Source: Niveibacterium umoris
GTDB lineage: Bacteria; Pseudomonadota; Gammaproteobacteria; Burkholderiales; Rhodocyclaceae
Reading direction: 5' to 3'
Length of the DNA: 64,000 nt
Assembly: GCF_014197015.1 (NCBI RefSeq)
Contig: NZ_JACIET010000002.1
Location: 992,001 to 1,056,000, forward strand
Shown here: one piece after another, positions 17,724 to 26,103 of the stretch
Layout of the letters: each line of letters begins with the position of its first letter
How positions within the stretch are numbered: the stretch's first letter is position 1
Notes under the pieces: model-generated
The model's input: the letters and a program-made list of their open reading frames with translations, nothing else
The model's database searches: none
What the model was told of the DNA's origin: nothing
Translations under genes and position numbers: made by a program

Positions 17724-19964
17724 ATGGAAGCCGCGGCTCCCCAGGTTCCTGTCGCGTTGGTGCCTCTGAACGATGCGCCGCGTGCGCTCGGCGACGGCGA
17801 TCCGCTCGACGGCGTCGATCTGTCGATCCTGCGTTCCCGAACGGCCACTTATCTGAAAGAAGAGGATCGCGAGCGGCTTGAACGCGCCGCCCTCTTTGCC
17901 GCCGAAGCCCACCTTGGGCAATTCCGCAGCAGCGGCGAACCCTATGTTTCGCACCCGGTGGCAGTGGCCGAGATCCTCGCCGAATGGCACCTCGATGCAC
18001 AGGCGCTGATCGCCGCATTGCTGCACGATGTGATGGAAGACACCGACATCACCAAGCAGGCCATCGCCGACGCCTTCGGCAAGGTCTCGGCCGAACTGGT
18101 GGACGGGGTCTCCAAGCTCGACAAGATCGAAGCGCGTACCCACGAAGAGGCGCAGGCGGAAAACTTCCGCAAGATGTTCCTCGCGATGGCGCGCGACGTG
18201 CGGGTGATCCTGATCAAGCTCGCCGATCGCCTGCACAACATGCGTACGCTGGACGCGGTGCGGCCTGAAAAGCAGCGGCGCGTGGCGCGCGAAACGCTGG
18301 AACTGTACGCACCGATCGCCAATCGCCTAGGGCTCAACAACCTGTACCGGGAATTGCAGGAACTCGCTTTCCGCTACCTCTTCCCGATGCGCTACCGGGT
18401 GTTGTCCAAGGCGGTTCGGGCGGCGCGCGGCAATCGGCGCGAGATCGTCGGCAAGCTGCTCGGCGCGATCCAGGAACGCCTGCCGATGTGGCAGATCGAC
18501 GCCGAAGTCTGGGGCCGTGAAAAGCACGTCTATGGCATCTACCGCAAGATGGTGGACAAGCACCTGACCTTCTCGCAGGTGCTCGACATTTACGGCTTCC
18601 GTATCGTGGTGAAGGACATCCCGACCTGCTACCTGACGATCGGCGCATTGCATGAGCTGTACAAGCCGGTACCGGGCAAGTTCAAGGATTACATTGCGAT
18701 CCCGAAGGCGAACGGCTACCAGTCGCTGCATACCACGCTGTTCGGCCCCTATGGCACGCCGATCGAGGTGCAGGTCCGCACGCACGAGATGAACCAGGTC
18801 GCCGACAGCGGTGTCGCGTCGCACTGGCTCTACAAGGAATCCGAAGGTCCGCTGTCGGACATCCAGCAGCGCACGCACAACTGGCTGCAGTCCTTGATCG
18901 AACTGCAGTCCACATCGGGCGACTCGACCGAATTCCTTGAACACGTGAAGATCGATCTCTTCCCCGGCGAGGTCTTCGTGTTCAGCCCCAAGGGCAAGAT
19001 CTTCAATCTGCCGCGTGGCGCCACGGTGGTGGATTTCGCGTACGCGGTGCACACCGACATCGGCAATCGCTGTGTCGCCTGCCGCATCAACGGCGATTTG
19101 ATGCCGCTACGCACCGAGCTGAAGAATGGCGATCAGGTCGAGGTGGTGACCGCCTCGCACGCGAGCCCAAACCCGGCCTGGCTGTCGTATGTGCGATCCG
19201 GCAAGGCGCGCGCGCAGATCCGCCACTTCCTCAAGACCGCGCAGCAGGACGAGTCGGTCGCGCTCGGCGAGCGGCTGCTGGCGCAGGCGCTGCGCGCGCA
19301 CGGGCTGACCCCGGCGGCGCTCAACAAGCTGGTGTGGGATCGCTTCCTGCGCGATGCCGGCGCGCGCGAACGCAACGAGATCTACACCGACATCGGGCTG
19401 GGCAAACGCTTGCCGGCGGTGGTGGCCAAGCGACTCGCAAACGCAGTCGAGTCGGTGGGTGTCGAAGGTGTCGAAGGGCAGCCGATCCGGCCGAAACCTG
19501 CCGGCGCGATCCTGATCCGCGGCAGCGAGGGCATGGCGGTGCAGCTCGCCCGCTGCTGCCGGCCGATTCCCGGTGACCCGATCGTCGGCCTCTTGCGCAA
19601 GGGGCAGGGCATGGAAGTGCACCTCAACGACTGCCCCAACCTTTCGCGCAATCGTGCCGATCGCGAACGCTGGGTCGATGTCGAGTGGGAATCGGAGACC
19701 GAGCGCCTGTTCGATGTGCAGATCCGCGTCATCACCGAGAACCGGCGCGGCGTGCTGGCGAAGATCGCGGCCGCGATCGCGGAAGAACATTCGAACATCC
19801 AGCATGTGAGCATGGATGGCGAGGGCGCGGTGCATCACCAGATCTACTTTACCTTGCAGGTGGGCGACCGCCTGCATCTGGCGCGCCTGATGCGCGCCGT
19901 GCGCCGCATTCCCGAAGTCGTGCGTATCGCCCGCCTCAAGGCTTCCGAAGCACGGCCGGGCTGA
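17724..19964 (+). CDS. spoT: Bifunctional (p)ppGpp synthetase/hydrolase SpoT (RSH)
   Basis: Long RelA/SpoT homolog, 746 residues, controlling the stringent-response alarmone. HD hydrolase domain about 45-195 with the intact HD pair in LLHDVMEDT and the later ADRLHNMRT. Synthetase domain about 230-360 (LDIYGFRIVV, KDYIAIPKANGYQSLHT, EVQVRT). TGS about 390-455 (DLFPGEVFVFSPKGKI), then a helical/Cys region (ARCCRPIPGDPI) and a C-terminal ACT domain. The intact HD box argues for a bifunctional enzyme rather than RelA. Start ATG 17724 follows GAGGGG; an upstream in-frame start at 17658 would add 22 residues. Confidence 0.95.
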   Translation: MEAAAPQVPVALVPLNDAPRALGDGDPLDGVDLSILRSRTATYLKEEDRERLERAALFAAEAHLGQFRSSGEPYVSHPVAVAEILAEWHLDAQALIAALLHDVMEDTDITKQAIADAFGKVSAELVDGVSKLDKIEARTHEEAQAENFRKMFLAMARDVRVILIKLADRLHNMRTLDAVRPEKQRRVARETLELYAPIANRLGLNNLYRELQELAFRYLFPMRYRVLSKAVRAARGNRREIVGKLLGAIQERLPMWQIDAEVWGREKHVYGIYRKMVDKHLTFSQVLDIYGFRIVVKDIPTCYLTIGALHELYKPVPGKFKDYIAIPKANGYQSLHTTLFGPYGTPIEVQVRTHEMNQVADSGVASHWLYKESEGPLSDIQQRTHNWLQSLIELQSTSGDSTEFLEHVKIDLFPGEVFVFSPKGKIFNLPRGATVVDFAYAVHTDIGNRCVACRINGDLMPLRTELKNGDQVEVVTASHASPNPAWLSYVRSGKARAQIRHFLKTAQQDESVALGERLLAQALRAHGLTPAALNKLVWDRFLRDAGARERNEIYTDIGLGKRLPAVVAKRLANAVESVGVEGVEGQPIRPKPAGAILIRGSEGMAVQLARCCRPIPGDPIVGLLRKGQGMEVHLNDCPNLSRNRADRERWVDVEWESETERLFDVQIRVITENRRGVLAKIAAAIAEEHSNIQHVSMDGEGAVHHQIYFTLQVGDRLHLARLMRAVRRIPEVVRIARLKASEARPG

Positions 19965-19973
19965 GCGGCCTGC

Positions 19974-19979
19974 TAGAAT
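19974..19979 (+). promoter_or_regulatory. Putative -10 box for the DUF3460 gene
   Basis: TAGAAT preceded by TGC (an extended -10 pattern), 23 bp upstream of the ATG and immediately after the spoT stop. It would allow separate transcription of the small gene. Confidence 0.4.
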
Positions 19980-20001
19980 CCCGGATCGAGGAGGAATCAC
20001 G

Positions 20002-20190
20002 ATGGCGATGTACGAATCCGAGCACACCAAATTCATGCGCGAGTGGATGGAAAAGCATCCCGAAGAGCGCGAAGAGCAGCGCAAGGGCCGCGCGCTGTGG
20101 TGGGACAAGCCGCAGGATCTGGAAACCCTGCGCCGCAATGCCGAATCCAAGGTCGCGCAGAAACCCTACCCGTATCAGAACGAAGTCTGA
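20002..20190 (+). CDS. DUF3460 family small protein
   Basis: A 62-residue charged protein (MAMYESEHTKFMREWMEKHPE at the start, ending KPYPYQNEV), matching the betaproteobacterial DUF3460 family: Tyr-Glu-Ser-(Glu/Asp)-His start, LWWDK in the middle and PYVYQ-like end. Function unknown. A strong ribosome-binding site GAGGAGG precedes it, and a terminator follows closely, so it is expressed either from its own promoter or as the last gene after spoT. Confidence 0.85.
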   Translation: MAMYESEHTKFMREWMEKHPEEREEQRKGRALWWDKPQDLETLRRNAESKVAQKPYPYQNEV

Positions 20191-20198
20191 TTCCCCAA

Positions 20199-20220
20199 GC
20201 CTCTCTGCGGAGAGGCTTTT
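20199..20220 (+). terminator. Rho-independent terminator after the DUF3460 gene
   Basis: Perfect 7-bp stem GCCTCTC/GAGAGGC with TGCG loop, followed by TTTT. It ends the yicC-gmk-spoT-DUF3460 run, 9 bp after the last stop. Confidence 0.85.
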
Positions 20221-20235
20221 CGCATCTGCAGCCCG

Positions 20236-21639
20236 ATGAATCCGCTCTTTGAACGTCCGCTTGCGATCGTCGATCTGGAAACCACGGGTGCCGATCCGCA
20301 TCGGGACCGCATCACCGAAGTCGCGATCGTGCGGGTGGAGGGCGGCGAGGTGGTTGATCGCTGGTCCAGCCTGATCGACCCGGAAATCCCGATTCCGTAC
20401 CGGATCCAGCAATTCACCGGGATCAGCGACGCGATGGTGGCGGGGCAGCCGAACTTTCGCGCGCTGGCCGACGACATCGCGCAGCGTCTCGAAGGCGCGG
20501 TGTTTGTCGCCCACAACGCGCGATTCGACTACAACTTCCTGCGCACGGCCTTCGCTGCAAGGCAGATCGCCTTCGATCCGCCGGTGTTATGCACCGTCAA
20601 GCTTTCGCGTGCGCTCTACCCCGAACATGCACGTCACGGCCTTGACGCGATCATCGAGCGCCATGGCTATGTCGTCGAAAACCGCCACCGTGCGATGACC
20701 GATGCCGACCTCGTCTGGCGCCTGCTGCAGGATGCAGCCGGCGCCTTCGATGACGACCGTCTGCTGCTCGCGCTGCGGCGCGCAGGCAGCGCGGGCGCCG
20801 CGGTGCCCAAGCTGCCCGAGGGCGACCTCGAAGCCCTGCCCGAAGCGCCGGGTGTCTATCTGCTGTTTGGCGCGGGCGGCCAGTTGCTCGCCAGCGGTCG
20901 CTCGAACCATCTGCGCTCGAAGGTGTTGGGCCTCTTCACCGGACGCGGCGACAGCAAGAGCGTGAAGCTCGGCAATCAGGTCCGCCGTGTGGAAACGGAA
21001 TTCACCGCCGGTGATCTCGACGCACAACTGCGCGAGCTGACCCTGCTGCGGAGGCATGTGCCCGAGAAACACCCGACCCGCGCACTCGGCTGGCACTTCG
21101 TCCCTAACCGCCGGCGCCCGCCTGTGCTGGAAGAACTCGAACTGCAGGGCAGCGACCCGCTCGAATGGCGCGAAGTGTTCGGCACTTTCCGCGGCCAGCG
21201 CGAGGCCGACAACACGCTGCGCGAGCTGGCTTTGCTGCACCGTCTGTGTCCGCAGCGCCTGGGGCTGGAAAACGGCCGCGGCGCGTGTCAGGCCTACGGC
21301 TTGAAGCGCTGCGACGGCGTCTGCGTCGATGCCGAACGACCCGAGATCCACGACGCGCGCCTGCTGCGAGCCCTGGCGTCGCTGGCGCCGCGCGCCTGGC
21401 CCTGGCCGGGGCCGGTCGCGATCGCCGAACTGCATGAGGCAAGCGGTCGTGCTGCGACGCATGTGTTCGACCAGTGGTGCCATCTCGGCTCGGCGCGCGA
21501 CGAAGCTGCGCTCGCCGATCTGCTCGAATCGCCGCCACGGCGCGCCTTCGATCTGGAGGTGGCCCGTTTGCTGCAGCGCTGGCTGATGCAGCCGGGTCAC
21601 GCCTCCGCGGTGCGGGTGCTCGCTCAGCGCGTGGCCTGA
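20236..21639 (+). CDS. DEDDh exonuclease fused to a degenerate GIY-YIG/UvrC-like region
   Basis: A 467-residue fusion. Residues about 1-175 form a DnaQ-like 3'-5' exonuclease with IVDLETTG, HNARFDYNFL and a complete DEDDh set ending HRAMTDAD. Residues about 200-290 resemble the UvrC/Cho GIY-YIG domain (APGVYLLFG...), but the second half of the motif reads LASGRSNHLRSKV where YVGKS is usual, so the conserved Tyr is replaced. A Cys-containing stretch (LCPQRLGLE, CQAYGLKRCDGVC) follows, as in UvrC homologs. A repair role is inferred. Its end overlaps the convergent membrane gene by 16 bp. Confidence 0.85.
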   Translation: MNPLFERPLAIVDLETTGADPHRDRITEVAIVRVEGGEVVDRWSSLIDPEIPIPYRIQQFTGISDAMVAGQPNFRALADDIAQRLEGAVFVAHNARFDYNFLRTAFAARQIAFDPPVLCTVKLSRALYPEHARHGLDAIIERHGYVVENRHRAMTDADLVWRLLQDAAGAFDDDRLLLALRRAGSAGAAVPKLPEGDLEALPEAPGVYLLFGAGGQLLASGRSNHLRSKVLGLFTGRGDSKSVKLGNQVRRVETEFTAGDLDAQLRELTLLRRHVPEKHPTRALGWHFVPNRRRPPVLEELELQGSDPLEWREVFGTFRGQREADNTLRELALLHRLCPQRLGLENGRGACQAYGLKRCDGVCVDAERPEIHDARLLRALASLAPRAWPWPGPVAIAELHEASGRAATHVFDQWCHLGSARDEAALADLLESPPRRAFDLEVARLLQRWLMQPGHASAVRVLAQRVA

Positions 21640-22706
21640 CGCGCTTCGATCAGCCGCCTCAGTTCGTCCGGCAGCAGGGCGCGCAGTTGCTGGGTCAGCC
21701 GCGCTTCGTGCTTGCGCCACGCCACCCCTGCGAACACGATCCCCAGCCCGATCGCGGTGAGTGCGAGCGGGAACAGCCAGCTGTCACGGAAGTAGTGGTG
21801 CGACAGGTCGCCCAGCACGATCGCGACGCCCAGCGCGCCGAATACCACGAAGGTGCGCCGCACCAGCACCGCGCCGATACCGATCAGCAGCAGGTTGATC
21901 GCGAGGTAGATCAGCTTGCCGGACAACAAGCCGGAGCCGAGTGAGCTGAGCCCGCCCCAGAACGCCATCAGGCCGAACAGGTAGAGCCAGAACGGGTAAT
22001 CCTTGCGCGAACGGCTGCGCAGCTCGACCCAGAAGGCTACCAGCAGCATGATCAGGCCGAAGGCCAGCGAGAACCACTTGCGGAAGGTCCATGAGGCTTC
22101 GCTCCAGTGGTAGTTGTCGTCCGCGGCGAGGATGAAGACGGCGAGGTCCATGCTCATGTACCACAGCGTCACCGCGATCGGCATGACCAGGAAGGGCGTG
22201 CGCCAGCGGTAGAGCATCAGCGTGCCGGCGACCAGCGTGGCGAACTCCAGCGTGATCCAGCGCCAGTCGATGTACACGTGGTAATCGCGGTAGCCCTTGA
22301 TGTGCTCCGCTTCGGCCCATAGCCCGAAGGCGTTCTGCAGGCCCCACACCGCCAGCGGCACCAGCACCACGATCAGCGCGGCCATGATCCCGCTCGGCAC
22401 CGCCAGCCCCATACGCTCGAAGCGTTCCGCCAGCTTCCATGCGACGCCCGCATACAGCAGCGCGATGAAGAAGATGCCCCAGCCGCCGAATTGCTCCCAG
22501 CCCAGCGTCATGAACAGCGACATGGCGCCGATCGCGAGCAGGCCACCGAGGTAGTACAGCACATGGGTAAAGTCGAAACGCGGTGCGTCGGGGTCGCCGG
22601 CGCGGCGGGCGGCAAGGAACTGCCACAGTGCGTCGGCAGACTCGGCGGGCAACAGACCGGCCTGGCTGGCGGCATCGAGGTCGGCGCGTTGAATGCGGAG
22701 CGTCAT
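21624..22706 (-). CDS. DUF2157-like multi-pass membrane protein
   Basis: A 360-residue integral membrane protein with about eight or nine hydrophobic segments after a short cytoplasmic N-terminus (MTLRIQRADLDAASQAG). The N-terminal LLPAESADALWQF followed by the first transmembrane helix YYLGGLLAIGAMSLF resembles DUF2157 proteins; the match is approximate. A soluble loop between helices carries HVYIDWRW. The C-terminus is basic and cytoplasmic. It is divergent from the XRE regulator (131 bp) and its 3' end overlaps the exonuclease gene. Confidence 0.7.
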   Translation of the reverse strand: MTLRIQRADLDAASQAGLLPAESADALWQFLAARRAGDPDAPRFDFTHVLYYLGGLLAIGAMSLFMTLGWEQFGGWGIFFIALLYAGVAWKLAERFERMGLAVPSGIMAALIVVLVPLAVWGLQNAFGLWAEAEHIKGYRDYHVYIDWRWITLEFATLVAGTLMLYRWRTPFLVMPIAVTLWYMSMDLAVFILAADDNYHWSEASWTFRKWFSLAFGLIMLLVAFWVELRSRSRKDYPFWLYLFGLMAFWGGLSSLGSGLLSGKLIYLAINLLLIGIGAVLVRRTFVVFGALGVAIVLGDLSHHYFRDSWLFPLALTAIGLGIVFAGVAWRKHEARLTQQLRALLPDELRRLIEARQATR

Positions 22707-22800
22707 GTCTGGCCTTCGGGGCGGAGCGATGGCGCCATTGTGCCTGCACGCACCGGATGCTCGCGTGGCGGATTCGCTGTCGAGGTACGCGCGGCCGCCG

Positions 22801-22817
22801 GTATCATTTCCTGATAC
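22801..22817. promoter_or_regulatory. Palindromic operator-like site before the XRE regulator
   Basis: Inverted repeat GTATCA-N5-TGATAC, perfect 6-bp arms, 19 bp upstream of the regulator's ATG. It contains TATCAT, a good -10 hexamer. A repressor bound here would block its own promoter, so autoregulation is the natural guess. Confidence 0.5.
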
Positions 22818-22836
22818 GCACTACTGGCCAGCCACC

Positions 22837-23589
22837 ATGACCCAAGCTGTGGAAGTCGTCGATCTGCTGAAAGCCGCACTCAAGGCGCGCGGCATCACCT
22901 ACGCCGAGTTGGCCCGTCGCGTCGGGCAGTCAGAGGCCAGCGTCAAGCGCTGGTTTGCGCAACGCAACTTCACCTTGGCGCGGCTCGATACCGTGTGCGA
23001 TGCGGTCGGCATCGACTTTGCCGAGCTGACCGGCGGCTTCGATCGCGAGGCACGGCTGGTATCTCGGCTGACCGTCGCGCAGGAGCGCGAGATCGTCAGC
23101 GAGCCCAAGCTCTTCCTCGCGGCCTTGTCCGCACTCAATCTGCTCGGTTTCGAGGACATGCTTGCGCTCTACGAATTCGAGCGCGCCGAGTTGATCGGCC
23201 TGCTCGCGCGGCTCGATCGCATCGGCTTCATCGAGTTGATGCCTAACAACCGGATACGTTTGCGTGTGGCCCGCACCTTCTCGTGGACGCCGAACGGGCC
23301 GATCATGGAAGCCTTCAAGGACAACGTGGCGGACTTCTTCGCGAGCGACTTCGCTGGCGCCGGCGAGGCGATGTTTCTGCTCAACGGGCGCCTTACGCCC
23401 GGTGCGCGTCATGCGCTGGCCGAACGCCTGAAGAAACTCGCGCGTGAGTTTGCGGAGCTGCATTGGGACGAGGGCACGCTGCCGCAGAGCGAGCGCCAGC
23501 CGGTGAGCCTGTTGCTCGCTTGCCGGCCGTGGCAGGTTGCGGCGATCCGGCCCTTCATTCGCACCACCCCGCAGCGCAAGGCGCGCTGA
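22837..23589 (+). CDS. XRE-family helix-turn-helix transcriptional regulator
   Basis: A 250-residue regulator with a Cro/C1-type HTH at about 5-65: ITYAELARRVGQSEASVKRWF, followed by the rest of the domain ending near DFAELTGG. The larger C-terminal part (about 80-250) has no recognised domain and includes a basic end; it could sense a ligand or oligomerise. The ATG at 22837 lies just downstream of a palindrome that overlaps the likely -10. The neighbour 19 bp downstream is a CoA-binding protein, which may be co-transcribed. Confidence 0.82.
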   Translation: MTQAVEVVDLLKAALKARGITYAELARRVGQSEASVKRWFAQRNFTLARLDTVCDAVGIDFAELTGGFDREARLVSRLTVAQEREIVSEPKLFLAALSALNLLGFEDMLALYEFERAELIGLLARLDRIGFIELMPNNRIRLRVARTFSWTPNGPIMEAFKDNVADFFASDFAGAGEAMFLLNGRLTPGARHALAERLKKLAREFAELHWDEGTLPQSERQPVSLLLACRPWQVAAIRPFIRTTPQRKAR

Positions 23590-23608
23590 CACATCTGTGG
23601 AGCATGAG

Positions 23609-24022
23609 ATGTTCAAGAATCCGGACACCAACGCGTTACGCGCGGCGCTGGGCAAGGTGAAGACGATCGCGATCGTCGGCGCATCGCCCAAGCCCGAGCG
23701 GCCCAGTCACACCATCGGCGCCTTCCTTAAGCAGCAAGGCTATCGGGTGATTCCGATCCATCCGGCGGCGGCGGAGATCTTCGGCGAGAAGGTCTACAAA
23801 CGCCTGTCCGACGTGCCCGAGAAGATCGATCTGGCGGACTTCTACATCAACGCGGCGCGCGTCGGGCCGATGGTGGACGAAGCGGTGACGCTCGGGATCT
23901 CCTTCATCTGGATGCAGGACCATGTTGTCGACGAGGCGGCCGCTCAGCGCGCACGCGATGCGGGCGCCACGGTGGTGATGGACGACTGCATCTATCGCCG
24001 CTGGCGGCAGCTGTCTGAATGA
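23609..24022 (+). CDS. CoA-binding protein (YccU type)
   Basis: Single Rossmann-fold CoA-binding domain of 137 residues. The N-terminal [15 protein letters not shown] is the nucleotide-binding glycine motif; [32 protein letters not shown] follows in the usual family order, then the [20 protein letters not shown] and MDDCIY end. It corresponds to the YccU/YneT group. It lies between the XRE regulator and dapF. Confidence 0.88.
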   Translation: MFKNPDTNALRAALGKVKTIAIVGASPKPERPSHTIGAFLKQQGYRVIPIHPAAAEIFGEKVYKRLSDVPEKIDLADFYINAARVGPMVDEAVTLGISFIWMQDHVVDEAAAQRARDAGATVVMDDCIYRRWRQLSE

Positions 24023-24056
24023 TCGAGCCGCGCTGGCCTGTGGGACAATTGCACAC

Positions 24057-24887
24057 ATGAAACTCCGCTTCACGAAAATGCAGGGCTTGGGCAACGACTT
24101 CGTCGTGATCGACGCGGTGCGCCAGCCCTTCGAGATGACGCCAGAGCGGGCGCGCTTCTTGGCCGACCGCCGCTTTGGCGTGGGCTGCGACCAGATCCTG
24201 ATCGTCGAGCCAAGCCGCCTGCCCGGCGTCGACTTCCGCTACCGCATCTTCAACCTCGACGGCGAGGTGGAGCAGTGTGGCAACGGCTCGCGCTGTTTTG
24301 CGCGCTATGTGCGCGACAAGGGCCTCACCGACAAGGACGAGATCCGCGTCGAGACGCTCGCGGGCGTGATCTCGCCGCGGCTCGGTGCCGATGGGTTGGT
24401 GACGGTCGATATGGGCGCCCCGGTGCTCGATCCGGCGCGCATCCCGTTCATTTCCGATACCGATGCGCCGGCCCAGCCGCTGGACGTTGCGGGCGAGACG
24501 ATCACGATCGGTGCGGTGAGCATGGGCAACCCGCACGCGGTGCAGGTGGTGGCCGATGTCGATAGTGCGCCGGTCGCGACGCAAGGTCCGCTGATTGAGC
24601 ACCACCCGCGCTTTCCGGCGCGGGTGAACGCCGGCTTCATGCAGGTCGTCGACCGCCACACCATTCGTCTGCGCGTGTTCGAACGTGCCGCCGGTGAAAC
24701 GCTCGCCTGCGGCACAGGTGCCTGTGCGGCGGTGGTGTCCGGCATTCGCCGTGGTCTGCTCGACAGCCCGGTGCGCGTGCATGCGCGCGGCGGCGAGTTG
24801 AGCATCGCCTGGGCCGGCCCGGGCCAGCCGGTGCTGATGACCGGCCCGGCGGTGACGGTATTCGAAGGTGAGATCGAAATCGATTGA
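24057..24887 (+). CDS. dapF: Diaminopimelate epimerase
   Basis: PLP-independent epimerase interconverting LL- and meso-diaminopimelate for lysine and peptidoglycan synthesis. The 276 residues start with [11 protein letters not shown]. The two catalytic Cys are visible in [13 protein letters not shown] and [29 protein letters not shown] and SMGNPHAVQ are family blocks. It is followed by DUF484, GNAT and xerC; dapF-DUF484-xerC is a common arrangement in gamma- and betaproteobacteria. Confidence 0.97.
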   Translation: MKLRFTKMQGLGNDFVVIDAVRQPFEMTPERARFLADRRFGVGCDQILIVEPSRLPGVDFRYRIFNLDGEVEQCGNGSRCFARYVRDKGLTDKDEIRVETLAGVISPRLGADGLVTVDMGAPVLDPARIPFISDTDAPAQPLDVAGETITIGAVSMGNPHAVQVVADVDSAPVATQGPLIEHHPRFPARVNAGFMQVVDRHTIRLRVFERAAGETLACGTGACAAVVSGIRRGLLDSPVRVHARGGELSIAWAGPGQPVLMTGPAVTVFEGEIEID

Positions 24888-24892
24888 TGACT

Positions 24893-24910
24893 GCGGTGGC
24901 ACTCCACCGC
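24893..24910 (+). other. Hairpin between dapF and DUF484
   Basis: Seven-bp perfect stem GCGGTGG/CCACCGC with a CACT loop, just after the dapF stop. There is no T-tract, so termination is doubtful; it may stabilise or separate the transcript segments. Confidence 0.35.
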
Positions 24911-24929
24911 GGAAACGAGGTTTACACGC

Positions 24930-25580
24930 ATGACCGATCACGAAGTCGTTGGCTATCTGCTGGCGCACCCCGAGTTCTTCAACGAGCAGCCTGCCTTGCT
25001 GGCCGAGCTGGCGGTGCCGCATCCCGATACCGGGCAGGCGATTTCGCTGACCGAGCGCCAGCTGCTGGCGATGCGCGAAAAGCTGCAGCTGCTGCAGGAC
25101 AAGATGGCCGAGCTGGTGCGTTTCGGCGAAGAGAATGATGTGATCGGCGAGAAGGTGCATCGCCTCACGCTCGGCCTGCTCGAATGCAACAGCGTCGAGG
25201 CGGTGGTCGGCGTGATCGACACCCATCTGGTCGAAGACTTTGCGGTGCCGCATATCGCGCTGCGGATTTGGAACAGCATCATCCAGCGCGACACGGTCGA
25301 GTTTTCGCCGGTCTCGGAGGAGTTCCGTTTCTTCGCGGCCGACTTGCGCCACCCCTACTGCGGCCCGGCCACCCAGCCCGAGGTTTGCGGCTGGTTCGGC
25401 GAGGCGGGCAACCATGTGCGTTCGGTGGCGCTGCTGCCGCTGCGTCGCGACGGTGTGGTGTTCGGGCTGCTGGCGCTGGGCAGCGAAGACATCGAGCGCT
25501 TCTACCCCGAGATGGGCACGCTGTACGTCGCGCGCATTGCGGATCTGGTGAGTGCCTCGTTGCTCAACCACCTCGGTTAG
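24930..25580 (+). CDS. DUF484 family protein
   Basis: A 216-residue soluble protein. The N-terminus EVVGYLLAHPEFFNEQPALLAEL is the diagnostic DUF484 start, followed by a helical coiled region (TERQLLAMREKLQLLQDKM) and a GAF-like domain. Function unknown. In many proteobacteria it lies between dapF and xerC, as here. A possible signal-sensing role is inference from the GAF-like fold. Confidence 0.9.
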   Translation: MTDHEVVGYLLAHPEFFNEQPALLAELAVPHPDTGQAISLTERQLLAMREKLQLLQDKMAELVRFGEENDVIGEKVHRLTLGLLECNSVEAVVGVIDTHLVEDFAVPHIALRIWNSIIQRDTVEFSPVSEEFRFFAADLRHPYCGPATQPEVCGWFGEAGNHVRSVALLPLRRDGVVFGLLALGSEDIERFYPEMGTLYVARIADLVSASLLNHLG

Positions 25581-25598
25581 CTCGACACGCCGGTGACC

Positions 25599-26102
25599 AT
25601 GTCGGTCTCGATCGAATCGATCAGGGCAGAAGACATCGTTGCATTCCGGATGGCGGTCGATAGCGTTGCGCGCGAGGGCCGTTTCCTTGCCAGCTACGAA
25701 GCGCCATCGCTCGAAGCCGTCGAGCGATTCGTCCATACCAATCTCGAACATGGTTACCCGCAAATCGTTGCGCTGGCCGACGGCGCGCTGGTGGGCTGGT
25801 GCGACATCACGCCGGAAGGTCGCCCGCTCAAACGTCACGTCGGGCTGCTCGGCATGGGCGTCGTCGCCGCCTGGCGCGGTCGCGGTGTCGGCAATGCGTT
25901 GCTCAATGAAGCGCTGACCCGCGCGGCGCAGGCGGGTTTCCTGCGGATCGAACTGTCGGTGCGTGCCGACAACGCCGCGGCGATGGCGTTGTACCGCAAG
26001 CATGGCTTCGTGCAGGAAGGCATCAAGCGATTTGCCGTGCGGGTGCCGGATGGCTTTGAGGATGTCGTGATCATGGCGCGGCTGTCGCCAGCACTGGCTT
26101 GA
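25599..26102 (+). CDS. GNAT family N-acetyltransferase
   Basis: A 167-residue GNAT enzyme. The acetyl-CoA-binding motif is VVAAWRGRGVGNALLNEAL (RGRGVG), with a later ADNAAAMALYRKHGF block. GNAT enzymes acetylate small molecules, peptides or proteins; the substrate here is unknown. GTG at 25593 and ATG at 25599 are both in frame; the ATG is preferred. It sits between DUF484 and xerC, one base before the xerC start, so the three are probably co-transcribed. GNAT does not belong to the usual dapF-xerC block. Confidence 0.85.
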   Translation: MSVSIESIRAEDIVAFRMAVDSVAREGRFLASYEAPSLEAVERFVHTNLEHGYPQIVALADGALVGWCDITPEGRPLKRHVGLLGMGVVAAWRGRGVGNALLNEALTRAAQAGFLRIELSVRADNAAAMALYRKHGFVQEGIKRFAVRVPDGFEDVVIMARLSPALA

Positions 26103-26103
26103 G

